DNA from: Panorpa germanica
Taxonomy: Eukaryota > Arthropoda > Insecta > Mecoptera > Panorpidae
Reading direction: 5' to 3'
DNA: 64,000 nt
Assembly: GCA_963678705.1 (NCBI GenBank)
Contig: OY783221.1
Location: 7,936,001-8,000,000, forward strand
Below, piece by piece: positions 47,785-60,540 of this stretch (its first letter is position 1; each line of letters begins with the position of its first letter). The notes beneath the pieces were generated by a model that saw only the letters and a program-made list of their open reading frames with translations, was not told the origin of the DNA and did no database searches. The translations under genes and the position numbers were made by a program.

Positions 47785-48025
47785 TTATAACTTCCACAAC
47801 AATTTTGTAAAGAGCTTTTTTGTAGATAATGATAATATCTGCAGCTTTTATTAATAATTGTACTAACTTTTATAGTAAATAGATTATAAGCTGAAACTAA
47901 TCTTAAATATAAATGTGTCATGACAATCTCTTCATTACACTACATCATATTTTAAGATTTTCTATTTGCTTATATCTTTTTTATTATAAAAATTATAACA
48001 AAAAGTTATTAATTAAAGTTGTAGA
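47785..48025. repeat. Three-copy repeat, copy 3, with inverted arms
   Basis: The left arm has AGAGCTTTTTTGTAGATAAT and CAGCTTTTATTAATAATTGT. The right arm has TTTTATTATAAAAATTATAA and CAAAAAGTTATTAATTAAAG. The arms are inverted relative to each other, which suggests that the family is a terminal-inverted-repeat element. It matches 14830-15000 and 1385-1500. Confidence 0.52.
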
Positions 48026-48029
48026 CCTT

Positions 48030-49280
48030 CTTATCCTCATATTAATGGTAATTTGATACGATGCGATGTGTTCTCTCGCCTTCGCTCATGCCGGAAAATG
48101 ATGTACTATAAAGCTACTACTTATATAACTAAGATCAGTGAGTTCATTTTAAAAGTAGTATTGTCACGCTTTCGTGGTCTTTCAGTAGCAGCTTTAGCAA
48201 GAACACACTCCGTATTGTGTTACGCGACGATAAGGAAACTGGAAAACAGTAATCCACGGATTTAACTTTTGAACTTTCAAATGTGACCGCAAAAGCTTTA
48301 TATATGAGCTTTATTTATATACAAATATATGCCTAAAAGAAAACTACATTAATCTCTTAATCTTTATTATCTTAATATAACGAGTATGAAATATATTGTA
48401 TGTGATACACATTGTATGCAACCTTCTCGTTAAACAACAATAGAAATGCATAAATATACTTTTACTTGAATATTCATTTATATTTGTAAATATAATATAA
48501 CTTGCTTGAAGCAATGTAATAACAAAATGTTGTATTCACTTTGGTTCACTCGTTCAGTGAATGATTATGTGTTTACAGAGCAAACAAAGACAATATAATA
48601 TAACAAAGTAGCATCTATTGAAGTGAATAGACTGTAGCTAAATCTGCAAAATGACTTAAAATCCTTTTGCCTGGAGATTTAAAATTCTTTCGGTCTAGAC
48701 AGACTTTCTATCCGGTCTAAAATAGTTTACAAGTGCATCTGTATTTATAAGAGACATACGTAGATCCGGTACATCTATGAGAGTCAGTGATTGTCAGAGA
48801 TAAATAAGCCCCTTATTGTTTTATATTGTGTAATATATTTATTTATAAATTGTTGTTAAATAAATAAAAATGTTGTTTTGTATTTTCTTTTTATATTAAT
48901 TATAAATTGTTGTATATTGAACAGGCGTCGAGAGACGTACTATTTGATCTGGTGTAACCTCCACTTGCAGAAGCATATTCACTTCTATCCAGAGTGAATT
49001 CATTAAAGATTATTTCGGAACTTACCCTTAATGAACACCCCATTTCTCTGACAGAATAAATCGTCACTGAAAATAGTACATTTCTGACTGTTGACAATAA
49101 ATTTTTTCTTTTTTATAATTTGCTGGGCTTCTAAGGATCTCTGTTCTTTTTTCGCCGTTTAAACTATAATAAGTAGCAATATTTATCAAAATAAATTCAG
49201 TCTTCTCAATGACTTGATAGATTAAATCCTTGATAGAACGTCTTAAAGATTTCAGTGCTTGTTTCTTTCCGTTATTCTAT
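48030..49280. other. AT-rich stretch, no gene seen
   Basis: No frame is protein-like and no shared repeat is seen. Confidence 0.4.
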
Positions 49281-49284
49281 TTCT

Positions 49285-49500
49285 CTACTCCTTTTTGTTT
49301 CATTGTCTTCGATTCATCTTCGTCTTCATTATCATTGTCTTATTCATCTTCCTCTTCCCCTTCTCATCTAGATCTTCTTTATCTTCCGCTTCATTTTCTA
49401 CGTCTTCTTCATATTCTTCCTCATGTTCTTCTTCTTCTTTTTCGTCTTATTCATCATCAATGTTTCCTGTTTCTAAACCTGAAGAAATGGCTGAGTGGTA
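49285..49500 (-). pseudogene. Unassigned acidic coding relic or purine-rich low complexity
   Basis: The minus strand reads AISSGLETGNIDDE, stop, then DEKEEEHEEEYEEDVENEAE and DKEDLDEKGK before a frameshift. It resembles the acidic relic at 12360-12535. It may be the N- or C-terminal acidic region of a mobile-element protein, or only a purine-rich expansion. The plus frames here are shadows. Confidence 0.3.
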
Positions 49501-49504
49501 AGAA

Positions 49505-50117
49505 ATTTGAGTTTAACAAAGAGGTTATCATTGAAATCACTGAAACAAACGCCTATTTTGAGTGCTTTGAAAAAACCTATTATTTGGAAGGAATAAAGAA
49601 ATTGGAAAATCGCTAGACTAAATGTATAGAGCGCTTTTTGCCGTAAAAAATATCTTTTATTGAGAAATAAAAGTTTAAGTTAAGTTTTTCACTTCAGGCC
49701 CCTCTATTTCTTACAGTAATCTACCACTGCTAAATGTAATAAAATTTATTTTATGTAAGTGAATTCAAGTGAAACGTATGTCGTGTTTTATACACTGTCA
49801 AAATATGAGAGAAGTTTTGTACTTGGAGTCTATCTTGGTGAAAAGGCCGGTAATTTAAATGTTAATAGCTTTTATATACTGAAAGTAAAGTTTTAAACCG
49901 AAGATAGTTCATAGCTTTACCGCTCAAGTTTAATGCTCAGTTATACTCGTACTTTAAATTGTAGAATTAAAAGTTTTAGTTAGTTGCTTTTTTATTGAAT
50001 TATACATCTGCTGAGATAGTTCACTGCAGTCTTGTGCCAAGAGAGAATATCCTGAACTTGCAAAATAGCAATAAGGAAATATTTATTTCTATTGATCTAT
50101 TATTTGTATTTATAATA
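49505..50117. other. AT-rich stretch, no gene seen
   Basis: Nothing recognisable ahead of candidate splice site 2. Confidence 0.4.
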
Positions 50118-50146
50118 TATTTTTCTTTCTTTTTCAGGTAAGCTAT
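50118..50146 (+). promoter_or_regulatory. Candidate recursive splice site 2 (acceptor fused to donor)
   Basis: Sixteen consecutive pyrimidines (50120-50135) run into CAG (50135-50137) and directly into GTAAGCT (50138-50144). This is the same acceptor|donor arrangement as at 31711|31712, on the same strand and 18.4 kb downstream. If the fused donor is not used, the next donor-like GTAATA at 50196 would define a 58-nt exon, which contains an in-frame TAG in the frame starting at its first base. Confidence 0.48.
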
Positions 50147-50199
50147 GCTGGAAATGTCATTATCTTCAAGACTAATGCGCTATACTACTAGTCTGGTAA

Positions 50200-51454
50200 T
50201 ACTTTTATTTATTAATACATTTTTCTTACGAGTATAACATAGATGGATATCACATAGATGGCGCCACTACTGATTGATTGATTATGATTATTTGATAGTA
50301 TTAACTATCAAAAGATCTGTGCCAAAATTTCATAACATTTCGACTATTACTTTACGAGGTACAATTGTTTTAGTGACGCTACTTTTAAAAACAAACTACA
50401 AGAACGGTTTTGCAGTAGATTGTCAAAAAACCAAGCTTTTTAATTGTAATAAAGATTCTAGAACATCTAGATGATATTTTTTTTTTAATTTTTCTGCTTC
50501 AACATCATTTTATTTTAAATATTCTAACTTCGATAAAAACCGGTCCATATTAATTGCAATTTGCTTGCGTTTCACTGACGATGACAGTGACTGTTCAGCA
50601 GTAATCCCGGGCTACGATTTATTCAGCCGTACACTGCTCTCGGCACGTTTCTCGGATTATTTGCTCAATTTTCACAATCACATCAAATAAATATATACTC
50701 ACTCGTACATATATTTTTATTTGAACATCGATATTTAAATTTATATATCCGATAAAAAAAAAATTCTGCATTGTTTTAATCTACTTGTTAATACTACATG
50801 GTTTGGTTGCTATGAAACCGCTGTGCTCGTGACAGTTCGTACCAGGGGTTGCGCACCTATTTTCCAGGTGTATACTTCGAAATAAATAATGATAAATACA
50901 TAAGTGCATAGATAGTGTATGGTATATCCACTTTAGAAACAATTGACCACCCCTGTTTAATAGTAATTTGATCCGTAAAACGAGAAAATAAATTATTTCA
51001 GGGATGATAGGAGATTAACAACAAAATATAAAATGATTTGTGTATCAAAACGATTTATGCTTTAGAATTAAAATGGTGTAAATATTGAATTTAATTTATT
51101 AATTATTTATATTTACTTTCATTTAATTAAATAAATGAAATTCGCGTACTTTTGTTATGTTAAAACTTTAATTAATAATTCTATAAATATAATTACTTAT
51201 GTAAATTAAAATGAATATTTATAAAATCCTTTAATGATTCAATTGTACTTAATTTTCAAATTATTTCATGCTAGATTAGAAAAGTATTGTTTAATTGAAT
51301 GTTGATTGTTCAGAATGTAATTAAAACTAAACAATGAAATTGAAGGATACGGTAAGATTTAGTATTGTTGGAGATCTTACTTGTTATTGAATTGTAAATT
51401 GAATATTTAAATACCGACTGTTTTTTGAAAGCTGCTTTAATATAGTATACTAGT
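50200..51454. other. AT-rich stretch with less AT-rich patches, no gene seen
   Basis: The patches at about 50565-50660 and 50805-50875 are richer in GC (for example ATCCCGGGCTACG, ACCAGGGGTTGCGCACC) and could be regulatory. No gene is seen. Confidence 0.35.
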
Positions 51455-51806
51455 TAAACGCCGTCACGCTCTGCTGTCTGGTATAAAATGAATTGGAAAG
51501 TGAATAAAACACACACAAATTATGTGTCAAAATTTCAAGTCAATCGACCGACTACTTTTCGAGTTTTGCGAACACAAACAAAAGCAAAGTGAATTTTTCT
51601 ATATAAAGAAAAAGAAGAAGATAAACCTTACATATACGTAACTAGGAGGAAGCCAGCACTATTTTGAGTAAGATAGAACCTATTTAGATTCCACGTAGTT
51701 TTTAAAGAAAGTGGAAACCCCGGATATGTTAATAAGGATTATTCCACTTGTAGAAATCTTACAACTATTGGTTGATCACTGATAGAAACTAATTTCGATA
51801 AAAAGT
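51455..51806 (+). repeat. Dispersed CACACA/TTGTGTCAAAATTTCA repeat, copy 4 (fullest)
   Basis: It starts near CGCCGTCACGCTCTGCTGTC and contains AAAACACACACAAATTATGT, GTCAAAATTTCAAGTCAATC, GACCGACTACTTTTCGAG and AAGAAGAAGATAAACCTTAC. It then ends with the 110-bp block that matches 29101-29213 inverted. This copy lacks the LINE that interrupts copy 3, so it shows the pre-insertion layout, although 45 bp at the junction differ. Confidence 0.62.
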
Positions 51807-51809
51807 AGA

Positions 51810-54800
51810 TCAAATTAAATAAACCGTAAACCGAATTTGAGACAGAGATGGTACAATTAGTATACACTTATTGTGTTCAAAAGGATGTCCAGTCATAACC
51901 AATTCGTTTTCCTTGTTCAATTCCATTCTCTAGATGGAACATTTGCATTTACATTACGTCCAACAAGAGAAAGCTCTTTCCAACCCAGCTGGACGTCTAT
52001 CGTTGCCGCTAATTGGTTGAAATTTTGTAAGTCACATATGTAAGCCATCCTAAATAGATTAAGAAGCAAGCAGAGTCTAGCGCAAATGGAAGCAATATAC
52101 CAAACGTAGCTATACCCGTGCAGAGGTACATGCATGTGTGAATATGAGACCGCAAGAAGTGATTTATTAGCGAAGCGAGAACCTGAATAATAGATTGGTC
52201 TGACAACTGTTAGATTGATGGTTCTCAGTTCAGATGGGAATGTTCTCAGTTGAGTTCTGTATTCCATGTTCCTCCCTATTCACCCCCACCATATTCCCAT
52301 CTTGATTCCAAAGAATTCTGAACTACGAACAATCTATTATGTACAAGGGAGTATGTAATGAAAAAATATGGATCCAATACTATAAATAGCCAGCCTAGAA
52401 GATAAGGTGTTGATATGTTGGTGGCAAAAAAACTGTTTCTTCTTGTAGTTGGATGTCTATAATTTGTGGTGTTGCTAAAGGTAGTGTGATAGGTTATTGA
52501 TAGCTGATGTCGATAAAGATTTTTAACGTGTCAAAGTCACATTTTATGTAATATTGACATTTGCTAAAAAGATGCTGTAATAAATCACCATTACTGAAGT
52601 TAAATTCCTTTTTCTCACTTCTGACTTTGACATTTCATCATCAATAATAATAGAAAGATAGTGTCGGTACAGATGTGGTACAACCACAGCGCTCTTCAGG
52701 CTTTCATCAATCAAATAACATGTTTTTAGTCAGATTGTTATTGCAATAACTACCCGCTAAACGTAAATATGTATATACATGTAAATCAACCATTTCGATA
52801 CTTATGGGCCTAATGAAACAAATAGGTTTTACTCAGAGTTGCATCACCTTACTATCCTTGGACTTTCTTCAAAATTACACTCGATTTCACTCGAAAATGA
52901 AAACAGGGTACTTTTTGAGTTCCCATCAATTCCTCAGCTCACATAATTACGTGAGTCAATTGAATAAAATTCCAGTTTATACTTGAAGCACCCTCGCAGA
53001 ATTAAGGGAAAGTTTAAATTATGAAGTAAAATTAATCGAATTATAATTTTCAGTAACTACAACAGTCAAACTGTAAGAAGAGAGCGATTCAACGATCGCT
53101 AAACTTTTATCCTATTTTGGAAATCTCCTTTCACTTAATGTTAATAACTAGATTACACAATTATCATTAATTAAATAAATCCAATAGTTATGTCTAGATA
53201 TGTTTAATTTTTATTAATCTTACTCTCATAAACCCTGGTATTTCTAATTACGGTTTGCTTAAATCTTTTAAAATACTACCTAGAAACATTACCTACTCAA
53301 ATAAATAATAAATCCTTAAACTAACTTAGACATCCATCTCCAGAACGAATTGTAAAAAGCATACTTCACTAAATTTATAACTAATTTATAATTAAAAATG
53401 ATCATTCCACACATACACACACATATATAAATAAAGGAACCACCCTTAGGATATTAATGTAACTTAATTTGAATAAGTAACACTAGAAAGTTCTAGTTCT
53501 AGTAAGGTTATCTAACTAATTATATTTAGTTTTTTTTTATTTGATATATGAGTGTAACAAAATTGTACATCACAGAACGTAAAAAATGCAACAAAATTCA
53601 AACAAAAGAATATTTCAACTTGAAACCTGAAATACAAGTATACTTTCTCAAGAGCTAAACTTTATTTCTAAAGAAATAAATAATGCAATACAATATTATA
53701 TAAATACCGTAAAGTAACTCCGTTTCGTTTGTAGTAATTAATTTATAAAAGTATAACTTAATTCCATTTTGTGGTTCATTTTATCCCGAAAGTTTACAAG
53801 TATTTCATTTCATTAAATTTATTCGGTACTGGTTTTCAAAATGCAGGAAACTTTTCAATTTAAACACTGGGTAAACATAAATAATATTTATCACATAACC
53901 ATTTAGAAACAATCCATACTTGCTGTAACGTTACACATTTTGAAAATTTGAATTTAGAACTTTATTAGAACAACACATTTATAAAATCATTATTCTCAAA
54001 ATAAAAGAACTAACTTAATTAAGTTAAAACAGGTTTTTTTGTTAGGGTCGCTCAGTTTAGGAACAAACAAACAAATAATTTTAAATTGACACAAATAGTT
54101 TGAAGGTTAGTACTATCTAAAAATCATATGGATTTGTTAATACTGCAATCTACATCTATATGTCATGTATATCCCATCCTACAAACATTACAACATCGAT
54201 TTTTTGGGACACCCTATACACAAAATAATGCACAGAAGTTTTCATCAGCAATAAAAGTAGAAACACCATCAACAAAATAAAGCGGTCGATGGTGGTCGCT
54301 GTAATTGAACTTTTTTATTCAATTCCTGTTTTCAAAAACCACAGCTAAAGTTTGTTTAGGAAAAAAGTCCCCTATTTAATAGTTTTTGCAGAAGTTTAGT
54401 AGGTTGTTGTTTTTAGGGGGTAGAAAACTGTTTTACCATCTGATAACCTGAATCACTCTGCCTGGGGTGATTGAACGGTGAAGTGGCCGATTTCTGATCC
54501 AAATTTTGTTTATTCAAGAGGAAGGAATAGGGAGAAGTGGGAAGACGACGTGTTTAGCGAGATAACTTTATTTCTAATGTAGGTCATGCGGTTTTAGATG
54601 AACGAGGGGTTGGTAAATATTGAATTACGTGAAACGCGAATCTTGTTTAAAATTTGATTACTTAATTAATTCGGAAATATGTCTTATTCTCTACAATGAT
54701 TCCTCATAGTGCAGAGAGCCTCCAAGTATTTGGAAATTTAGTAAAAACAATGTACCTTACATTACTTTTTGTTATTTACCGAAATTTTACATAATTTTGT

Positions 54801-54815
54801 TTGTTACATTGACAT
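51810..54815. other. AT-rich stretch, no gene seen
   Basis: The 116-aa minus frame at 51917-52267 is the longest in the interval. It has no recognisable domain and is overlapped by another open frame. No shared repeats were found. Confidence 0.4.
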
Positions 54816-54817
54816 TA

Positions 54818-55290
54818 TTTTTTTTTTATATTTATTTTCTTCTTTGCCTTGACTTTCTTTCGTCATAGCCACTATCAAATAATTTTTTAACATCTTTTAT
54901 AATTTATAATTCAATTTTACACATTTCTAAATATTTCAATAATTCACTAATTAATTTTGAATCACTTAACAAAAATTTAGTATTAACAGGAAAAGTTTTA
55001 ATCACATCTAATATACCACTATTCAATTTTGTTCTTTCTAAACTATAATTTATGCATTCAAATATAATATGATCCAAAGTTCCTTCTTCACCACATTGAC
55101 ATCTATCGTCAGATTTAATATTAATTTTGTACATGTGAGCTGGAGTTTTACAATGATTACTTTTGATTCTGATTTTTTGATTTTGATTCATTGACATTAA
55201 ATAAATACAAAATGCATTAAAAAAATCTTTCACTTTATATTTAATTTGCATAAAAAGCTTCATTAACACTAGAAATTTATGTCGGAATAT
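54818..55290 (-). pseudogene. LINE family 2: best-preserved C-terminal tail with 3' UTR
   Basis: An uninterrupted 121-aa frame (54904-55269, minus) reads IRIKSNHCKTPAHMYKINIK, then SDDRCQCGEEGTLDHIIFEC, and ends KYLEMCKIEL. Cysteines 57, 59 and 72 with His67 give C-X-C-X7-H-X4-C, the zinc-knuckle-like motif found after the RT domain in several non-LTR clades. The 3' UTR (complement of 54818-54903) ends in A-rich sequence. The RT domain itself is absent, so this is a 5'-truncated insertion. Being open, it is the youngest copy here; others are at 23.0, 44.0 and 61.4 kb. Confidence 0.72.
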
Positions 55291-55294
55291 AAAA

Positions 55295-56010
55295 GCTAAA
55301 TCTTAAATATTTGTAACTGTATTTAACTTTTATAAATATTTCCCAAGTATTAGTTTTACAATAAACTCAGAAAATCAGAAATGTACTTGCTAGTTTAACT
55401 TTTATTCAAAAAACAAAACAGTCATCTACTATTGATACACCTTTTCTATGAAAATTGAGTTTCGTCTAAAATCGCTACCAAACTTTCCTTGTTTTAATAT
55501 ATAACATAGTATTAATTATTTTCTCATACACACATTAATTAATATTTAAATCAATCATGATTAATGTTTACCACTAAACAATTAGCGAAGTGTTAAATAG
55601 ACAATAAATAAATGCTTGCTAAGGACAAAACTGCATAAATATTATAAATTGTTTTGTTGGAAGGCTTTAGGCGTTTAGGCGTTAAGCTCAATGAATATAA
55701 ATTCAGGAAGTCGTTTATCAAACCATTCATAACGTGACGTTAATTTCGCTGTGTTGTCACCCGCAGGTACACGAACGTTACGTTGTGTGACGTCATGAGC
55801 TGATCTCTCTTGTTTTGTGCTATATTGCGGTATGAGTACTAGTATGTTATCGACAGTGATTCTCAAAGAGTGATGACGATAGAATTGAGCTAGTTTTAAA
55901 CGTTTCAATCTGATCGAACACTTTAGCAACGAAAATTATGAATAATAATCTAGTGATTTTAATTTTGTTGGATAGAGAGTTTATGACCGTATAAAATTGT
56001 AAATAGTAAA
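55295..56010. other. AT-rich stretch with a CRE-type palindrome
   Basis: TGACGTCA at 55788-55795 lies in a somewhat GC-richer patch (55735-55860). The 84-aa minus frame at 55675-55929 is unrecognised. Confidence 0.35.
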
Positions 56011-56015
56011 GTATT

Positions 56016-56346
56016 ATTCCCACTCACTGTTTTAATTTTGTATTTCATTTAAATTGTATAGCATATGGGGATCTGCGTAGTCATGCGTAAAATGTGACAA
56101 TCTGTTAAAATGCAGAAGGATTTGTATTTAAAAGAAGTTTATCAAAAATAAAGAAATACAAATTTCTATTACTAATTATTAAAAACAGCAATTTTAATTA
56201 CTCCACATTCAATTTTGTCACGACACAAATTAACTAAACTCAAATTAAAACACTAATGTGACAAGGAATACCACATTCTGAAAACCTGAAATCTAAATTA
56301 AAAACGTAAATTAAAAATTAAAACAGTGATAGGGAATGAGGCTTAA
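56016..56346. mobile_element. Terminal-inverted-repeat element of the AGCCCCATTCCCACT family
   Basis: The left end is ATTCCCACTCACTGTTTTAA (outer bases lost). The complement of the right end is TTAAGCCTCATTCCCTATCA then CTGTTTTAATTTTT. Same family as 32102-32355 and the solo end at 8996. No coding capacity. Confidence 0.55.
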
Positions 56347-56349
56347 GAG

Positions 56350-59300
56350 TTTGCAGTGGTGCGAGAGAGTAATTTCAGCTTATTAGCTAAAATTGATCCT
56401 ATTGACCAGCTAAATTTTTTTGTTTAATTGTTATCAATATTATTTGATTGTGCGCTTACATAATTATGAATGTATTAGGTAGCGGTGTGATTCACAGATA
56501 TGGTGCCTTGACTTTACGTGACTCAGCGTCGGAACTTCTACAGTTTCTTTATTTTGATTTAAATTTCCACATAATGTATGCTCGATTGTACCCGGATAAA
56601 ATTTGACTTAGCTTGTAGTTCACTAGCTGAAGGTAACGCCGATTACTTTTTGAACTTTGCATAAATTTAGAAATGTTTCTCTAAATAATTTGTATCAAAT
56701 TATTTTTAATTTATCTCGTAATCAAGAATCTTAGTAATTTGGAGCAGATATAAAGAAATATGCTCATAAAAGCACAAAACTTTTTTAATGATTGTTTTGC
56801 ATTATATACACGACGGCATAAAACCAATCGAGTTGATAACTTTTTAGAAAAACTTAAAAAAATATTATAGGAAAGTTTGTAGCAGGTAATATATGTGCAT
56901 TATTTAAGTGCGCTATAATCTGTTAGCCATACTTAACGCAGAGACTTCAAAAACGATTCCTTTTCTTCTAGAAAATAACGGAATGTCGCTGCATGCGACT
57001 TCTCACTTCTTTTATTTCTTTTACACGTTTTATTCAATAATTCCATCACGTTTAATGTGGGCAGTACGGATATATAAACATGATATATATATTAATAATA
57101 TTCCCATTGTCTTGCAATACAAGCTTGCTAACTTGCTACAAGGTAATTCCAAGCTTCATTTTACATAGACATTGTAGCAAAGTGTGTAATATTCAACTCG
57201 CTAGCGTGTTATAAGCTTACATTTCTACCTAGGCTTGTCATTCGCACATTACATTTAAAAGAAAAACGTTGTTTATCTAACACATTGTACAAAAATAACA
57301 AATTCACCTCTAAAGACACCTTTTGTTTCTATTTCCATAGAATCCACAAACATTGAAACCATAAAACCATTTAATTATAATTTATAGAGGCTATTATAAG
57401 GTTAATCGCATAAATTTATGTGTGAATGTATATTCATATATTATCTTTAAAGTTAGAGTATGAAAGCCTTATACAAAAGACATGTTGTTAAAAAGAGACA
57501 ACTATATATAATTATTAAATAAAGTAGCCATTAACAAATAATGAAGGTGTTTAAATCTACCCCTTATACATTAATTTATATTTTTTTGAGGTTAAAAGTA
57601 CATTCAACCCTTGCGTCTTGATATTTTGTTTAATTAAACGACGGTAGCATGGGTTTCCTGTTCCTGGAGATATCTGATTCATTAATTCGCTAATTAATTT
57701 ATATACGGCTGTGCTGTACTTCTTATATTTTCCTTAAATTACTTTTTTTACTGCGGTTTTAATAACTGCGGGAATATTTCTTTACTTCATTTTATAAACT
57801 GTTAATTGTACAGCGTCGGACTATTTTCTGAATTATTTGTATCCATATTCAATTCTATCTCGTCACAACATGACACATTATGACATATCCGTCAATATAC
57901 AAATATGGAAATACGTGTCACATCAAAAGAAGCCAACAGATGACCCATTCTATATTTGTTCGAAATATTTTGTGTAAGTTACAGCGCAGAGTTAAAGCTA
58001 TAAAAATGTTTACCAAGTTTAATATTAGTAAGAGTTTTTAATGGATTAATTATGTAAAAAGAAATTGTAAACTTTTGGTGCGTATCCTCATGACAAACAC
58101 ACCTGGAAGACGGAATACCTCAAATTCTCTGTTGTCACTTTACCCTACTCCACATTCATATTGTCTCAAGCTCCCATTTTATAAAATTTTAATTAAAATA
58201 AACTCGTAAAATGTTAGAATGTTACTAAATTTAGTAAATTAGTTTCATAAAATTTCATAAACTAATTAAATTTCCATATGCGAGTTTCGTACACTTCAAA
58301 CGTTGTGAGAATCTGTTAAACAGTTAACGGTTGTGAACCCTCTTCTTGTACAACTGTCTAAAACTTTTTGTGAAAACAAAAAGCATTTGAAAGTATTTAT
58401 TTATAGATTTTAGAACTGTGATCTTTGTAGAATTCCTGTGTTAACGACGCGACGGCCTCCTGGAGACGACGATCATTGCACTGCACTGAGTATGACTTGT
58501 ACAAACTCAAGCGTTCAAATACTCGTACAAATCGTACAGTACTGGAGAGTGATGTCGAGTAAATAGTCGTAGTGCAGTCGAACTAGGTAAACACTATCGA
58601 AAGCATAACTCGAAAGTACTAGTTGAATATTATAAAATATGTAAACACAAACCGTCAACTCATGTATTATTTAACGTAATGTATTTTACCTAAAGTTATT
58701 CCAAATCTCCAAATTATTATCACATTTATTTCGTCATAACTTGACTAGCCTACAACATTGAAGATGCATTTATTTATCTGCACTACACAAGACAAATTTT
58801 GTTGTCTATAATAAGTATGCATATTTACCGAGTGGAACCGAGAATAAACGAATAAACTCGAATAATACATAGTCTAGTTATCCGTAAAAATATATCTACG
58901 GGAACCGAAATAACCCTTGCATGTGTTACAGGACAAAAAGGAACAAAATAAAATGAAACAACTGCAGGAGATAACCGTTTGTACACCACGGATCTGTTGT
59001 CTCTCTCTATCTTAGCTTCTGTCACGTGATTTATTAGTCCTTCGAGCCGATTTTTTATTTTATTTGTGGTTTTGTTAAAAATGTGTGAATGTTTTGCAGC
59101 TGAGAATTTTAGGGAATGGTAGACAACTGGAATATGACATTTGGAGTAATTATTACAGAATATTTGGTGTTAGTCACGCGTAAAATATGTAATATGTACA
59201 TACTATATTTGGTGGATTGACGAAATTTTATATAAATATACTTTGGAGTCCTTTCTTTATTTATAAAGACGATCATCAAGCAGTTACTCATTAATCTGCA

Positions 59301-59930
59301 AGCAAGCATATGTGTTGTAATGTTTTTCAATATTTTCTTACGTATAAGGTAATTTATTTGTTCACTAGCTGACTCGACATGACGTGTTGTCATGTCCAAA
59401 TTTCCTTGATTCCTAGTTTTTAATATTTACATAAGAATTTTTATCATAAAACCATTATCTAGAATGTAAATCGGAATATATCCCTAATGCTCTAAATATG
59501 TTTTCTCTATTCACACAACATTATCTAGATCTTCACCATAGTTTTACATGATATTATATTTTGTTGCGCATATTTCTAGTGAAGTATTCTGACGTGTTCT
59601 GTTACTCCTATGTCATCTTAATGCTAATAGTTGTAAGTTTTTAGTCATAACTCTTAACTACACACTTAACCTCTTAGAACTCTAAGAGACATGCGAGATG
59701 TTTTGAAATATGCCTTCCCTTCCACTTACCGTTCCTCTCCGTATTCCACGCCAGCTTAGTTAGTTTTTTATATCTACATAGGTTTAATTACTTCAAGTGT
59801 TAGTAAAATAGTCATTATTTTTTGCCACACGCGCTGTGTTTAGAATTAGTATAAATATAAACATGCAGAATGTATGAAGTAATATACAATATGTTTCTAA
59901 AGTTACGTAGCGTCTTTTATAGCTTCAAGA
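56350..59930. other. Long AT-rich stretch, no gene seen
   Basis: A GC-richer patch at about 58440-58600 (ACGACGCGACGGCCTCCTGG) is the only departure from background. None of the frames resembles a protein. Confidence 0.4.
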
Positions 59931-59969
59931 AAGAATAGCTAATAACATTAGAGAATATATAGGACAATA

Positions 59970-60480
59970 GCAAGGAACAGACGCGATAGTATAACGAAAA
60001 CTAAAGAACAAGAAGAAAGGATGACAAATATTGATAAAAGCAAATATAATGTGAGATATATAGACTATATAGGAAGAAAACAGAGAAGAAATGTAAGGAG
60101 AATTGCAAGATTCAGAAAGGGAAATGAACAGAAATGTAGTAGATATTGAGAAAAAAGAGAGGAGAGAATATGCAGATTGTGCAAGAAAGAAATAGAAACG
60201 TTGGAGCGTTTATAATAAAGAGTGAAATGAAAATAGAGAAGCTAATGAGAGGAAGCAACGAAGGAAAGAGGTGGATTGCGCAAGTACAGGGAAGAAGGAC
60301 GCAATTAGAGGAAAATAGAGAGTAGCAGTAGAGGGGAACAGTAAAGAAATTGAGGATGTCAGTGAAAAGAGCTGCTGAGAAAAGTAAGGAAAGAAAAAGA
60401 TGGATAGCAGAGGTACAGAGAAGAACGAGGAGAAAGAGAAAGATAAAAACACGGAGTTTATTATTTCCATTATATATTAG
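59970..60480 (+). pseudogene. LINE family 1: C-terminal relic
   Basis: The plus strand reads SKYNVRYIDYIGRKQRRN, then VRRIARFRKGNEQKCSRY, a stop (expected tryptophan), then ERICRLCKKEIETLERL. This is the same order as in the 46.9-kb copy: ARFR-GN block, then CX2C finger with the second His lost. Downstream, the basic GKRWIAQVQGRR block appears twice, the second time in another frame as ERKRWIAEVQRRTRRKRK (60350-60535), so this copy too has an internal duplication. Confidence 0.66.
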
Positions 60481-60540
60481 AGTTTATGTGAAAGAATGTA
60501 CAATGGACAATTATACAAATTTATTACAAAAGTAAAGAGT

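Noticed and set aside
51917-52267. 116-aa minus-strand frame as a gene
   Set aside because: Overlapped by another open minus frame (52009-52206). No motif and no repeat relation are visible, so it cannot be supported as coding.
55675-55929. 84-aa minus frame in a GC-richer patch as an exon
   Set aside because: No recognisable family, and no acceptor/donor pair could be assigned around it.
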